Of a DNA stretch of 64,000 nucleotides, positions 62,200 to 64,000 are shown in pieces (the first letter of the stretch is position 1; each line of letters starts with the position of its first letter). A program made the position numbers and the translations under genes. The DNA comes from Bacteroides neonati. Its GTDB lineage: Bacteria > Bacteroidota > Bacteroidia > Bacteroidales > Bacteroidaceae. The notes under the pieces were generated by a model that ran no database searches, was not told the DNA's origin, and was given only the letters and a program-made list of their open reading frames with translations. The stretch is from contig NZ_HG726024.1 in assembly GCF_000499785.1 (NCBI RefSeq), positions 1 to 64,000 of the forward strand, read 5' to 3'.

Positions 62200-63240
62200 C
62201 TATTTTATTTTTTCATCATCAAAATATATTTTATAAAAATGTTTATTTTTGATTTCATCAAAACCTTGCTCTATTAAGGGGAACTTTTTATCAATAACAA
62301 TCTTTACATTATCATCTAGTATAATCGTTTTAGTCATTGACTTGTGTATCTTTTTTAATACATTAGAGGGGATTTCAAAATTATTCATAATTTTGACTCC
62401 TGTATTATCTTCATATGCTTTTTTGAAATTATCAAAATTCTGTTCAAGCTGCTTATCCTTAAATAAATCGGCTTTAAAATCATTAATTGATAGTTCACTA
62501 TTAGATGCCATGTATTTTTCAGCGTTATGCAATATTTCAGCACATTCTGCATTTGTTAATGATGTGTTACCTTCTGCTGTATGTAGAATAAACTCCTTGC
62601 ATATTTTAGAGAGCTCTTCTGTTTGAAAGTATGTATCTTCAATACGTTCAACATGGAGAAAACTATTAGTCCAATAATGTGCATCGTTATTTTTTGTATT
62701 ATTTGATACTAAAACAGTATATCCATCACTATCATTTATATCTAAAATAAGACATCCTTTATCTACTTTTTTTAAAGAAATTCCCTTGTTGGAAGTGATA
62801 TCGAATGAACTAGTAGTATCTTTTACTGTTAAGAACGTTGATTTTTCTTCTGTTTTTAGTAATGCAACAGCTTTAACTATTTTATTATTCCAGCTAAATC
62901 TATCCAACAGAACTATGTAAAAATCACCTTTCTTAATTGATGGGTGAGTTGATTTTTCATATAGAAGTCTGGCTAAATCAATAGAACCCTGATAAAATGA
63001 ATCTGAAAAATTAAAAATATTATTGATAGTGTCTTTTACTAAATTAGAAGGTAATGAGTTCTCAATAGTAAAATGGTATATTTCATTGTCAGAAAATGAG
63101 TTTGTAATTAGTCTTACTAGGTCTTGCTCTATATTTTTATGTGCAATCAAACATTCAGAGAATTTGATGCCTTCACCAAGAAGAAAATTTCCCACTCGAT
63201 GTATTATTAAACTAGAGATTGAAATATTAGAAGAAATCAT
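62200..63240 (-). CDS. NdpA-type nucleoid-associated protein
   Basis: A 346-residue protein resembling the Bacteroidetes branch of the YejK/NdpA nucleoid-associated family. Shared features are the early IHRVGN, the LYEKSTHPSIKKGDFYIVLL stretch (about 90-110), then GISLKKVDKGCLILD and YWTNSFL. It has no signal peptide or membrane segment. In this family DNA binding is documented for the enterobacterial members only. It starts three bases after the stop of the ATPase gene upstream on the same strand, so the two are one operon. It is markedly AT-rich compared with the core genes to the left. Confidence 0.72.
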   Translation of the reverse strand: MISSNISISSLIIHRVGNFLLGEGIKFSECLIAHKNIEQDLVRLITNSFSDNEIYHFTIENSLPSNLVKDTINNIFNFSDSFYQGSIDLARLLYEKSTHPSIKKGDFYIVLLDRFSWNNKIVKAVALLKTEEKSTFLTVKDTTSSFDITSNKGISLKKVDKGCLILDINDSDGYTVLVSNNTKNNDAHYWTNSFLHVERIEDTYFQTEELSKICKEFILHTAEGNTSLTNAECAEILHNAEKYMASNSELSINDFKADLFKDKQLEQNFDNFKKAYEDNTGVKIMNNFEIPSNVLKKIHKSMTKTIILDDNVKIVIDKKFPLIEQGFDEIKNKHFYKIYFDDEKIK

Positions 63241-63243
63241 ATT

Positions 63244-64000
63244 TTATTGTTTGATTACATCATTTGGTATTAATCCATCATTATTAAAGAAAGTGGCAAC
63301 AGTATGAAAACAATCTAACTCATCATTTCCTTCCCAAAAAGTGGGATCAGTATGTTCTATCATAAATATTTGAAATTTCTCTTTTTTCTCTTCAGTTGCC
63401 CATTTAACAAAATTATTCATTATGTAATATATTTCATAAAGTTTTTGCCTATCAGAGTCATCTTTTGATGTATTATCTGTAAACAAGTAAGGTTTACTGG
63501 GCTGATCAATAAAGAGAAATGTAGGAATAAGACTATCGTTTCTCATTAAACTGAATTTTTGTAATCCTAGAAAGTAGGCAATATGTAGAAACATATAATT
63601 AGACTGACTACCTATGGTTTCCTTTGGAAAAATAGTTTGAGGTTCTTTTATTTTTAACACATATCTTTCAATATCAAAATCTACAATATAATTATTGTAT
63701 TCTCCCATTGTTTTAAATTGATTGTATATATACTGTATATCCTTTTCTAAGTCTAATTTCAAGTTGTTGAGCAGAATTTCAATACTAGGTATTTGCGATG
63801 TACGTTCTAATTCTGATGTATATTGTTGTAAGATACCTTCTGATGAAAATGGTTCAGGCAATTCTTTTTTTGCATATTCCAAATCAGCTTCTATTTTTCC
63901 TGCAAGTTTAAATACATCTGAGAATTTTGCATACTCATTTTTGACCTGAGATCTACTTTTTATCTCAGCCTCTATTTCTTTAATCTTTTTTTGTAAAACA
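63244..64000 (-). CDS. DUF3732-like coiled-coil ATPase, C-terminal part (gene continues past the window)
   Basis: The frame is open to the window edge, giving the last 251 residues; the methionine at 63882 is internal. The visible part begins with a charged coiled coil (KKIKEIEAEIKS), then FLFIDQPSKPY, where DQP replaces the DE of a standard Walker B. FQIFMIEHTD follows, with the His of the ABC H-loop. This is the pattern of DUF3732 proteins, SMC/RecN-like ABC ATPases. The ATP-binding N-terminal half is not in the window. The partner is the NdpA-type gene three bases downstream. Confidence 0.68.
   Translation of the reverse strand, partial: VLQKKIKEIEAEIKSRSQVKNEYAKFSDVFKLAGKIEADLEYAKKELPEPFSSEGILQQYTSELERTSQIPSIEILLNNLKLDLEKDIQYIYNQFKTMGEYNNYIVDFDIERYVLKIKEPQTIFPKETIGSQSNYMFLHIAYFLGLQKFSLMRNDSLIPTFLFIDQPSKPYLFTDNTSKDDSDRQKLYEIYYIMNNFVKWATEEKKEKFQIFMIEHTDPTFWEGNDELDCFHTVATFFNNDGLIPNDVIKQ

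Overview
The window comes from a member of the Bacteroidota, most likely a Bacteroides species. Evidence for this is repeated promoters of the form TTTG-N19-21-TAnnTTTG, a class III fructose bisphosphatase, a fimbrillin-like lipoprotein, BACON and DUF5689 lipoproteins, DUF5686, DUF4251 and DUF4492 proteins, and a cytochrome bd operon. Nothing in it marks a particular species.

Layout. 1-6.3 kb is the end of an integrated prophage: lysis cassette (HExxH protein, holin, M15 endolysin, coiled-coil membrane protein), a divergent trypsin-like protease, an AntA/AntB antirepressor, duplicated terminators and a tyrosine integrase. The integrase faces away from a tRNA-Glu whose 3' end is the likely attachment site; a tRNA-Ser follows. 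6.8-43.9 kb is mostly core chromosome: fimbrillin lipoprotein with an attenuator-like leader, MATE pump, AspT-type transporter, class III FBPase, surface-repeat protein, acyl-CoA ligase, GDP-fucose pair (fcl, gmd), dicarboxylate symporter, the complete oxidative pentose phosphate set (gnd-zwf-pgl), the bd oxidase operon, a DUF5686-rarA-dehydrogenase operon, wecB, TRIC channel, M16 peptidase, ECF sigma factor, a carboxyltransferase whose C-terminal domain lacks the biotin motif, mtgA, an OmpA lipoprotein, a second MATE pump and an EamA exporter.

44-59.4 kb is an accessory region. Two copies of one IS1380-like element with identical transposases lie in opposite orientation around hcp. Each copy splits a lipoprotein gene: a 6-bladed beta-propeller gene on the left and a BACON/DUF5689 gene on the right. 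The right-hand gene heads a same-strand run encoding a DNA/RNA endonuclease, an endonuclease/exonuclease/phosphatase protein, a TonB-dependent receptor and a DUF5689 lipoprotein. This looks like a nucleic-acid or nucleotide scavenging locus.

59.5-61.5 kb holds a ferredoxin-type protein and a divergent Crp/Fnr regulator. The 16-bp operator between them recurs exactly in front of hcp, so hcp, the ferredoxin protein and the regulator form a small nitrosative-stress regulon spread over 12 kb. The right edge (62.2-64 kb) is AT-rich and carries an NdpA-type nucleoid-associated protein gene next to the 3' part of a DUF3732-type coiled-coil ATPase gene. It is probably the start of a defence or conflict cassette that continues beyond the window.
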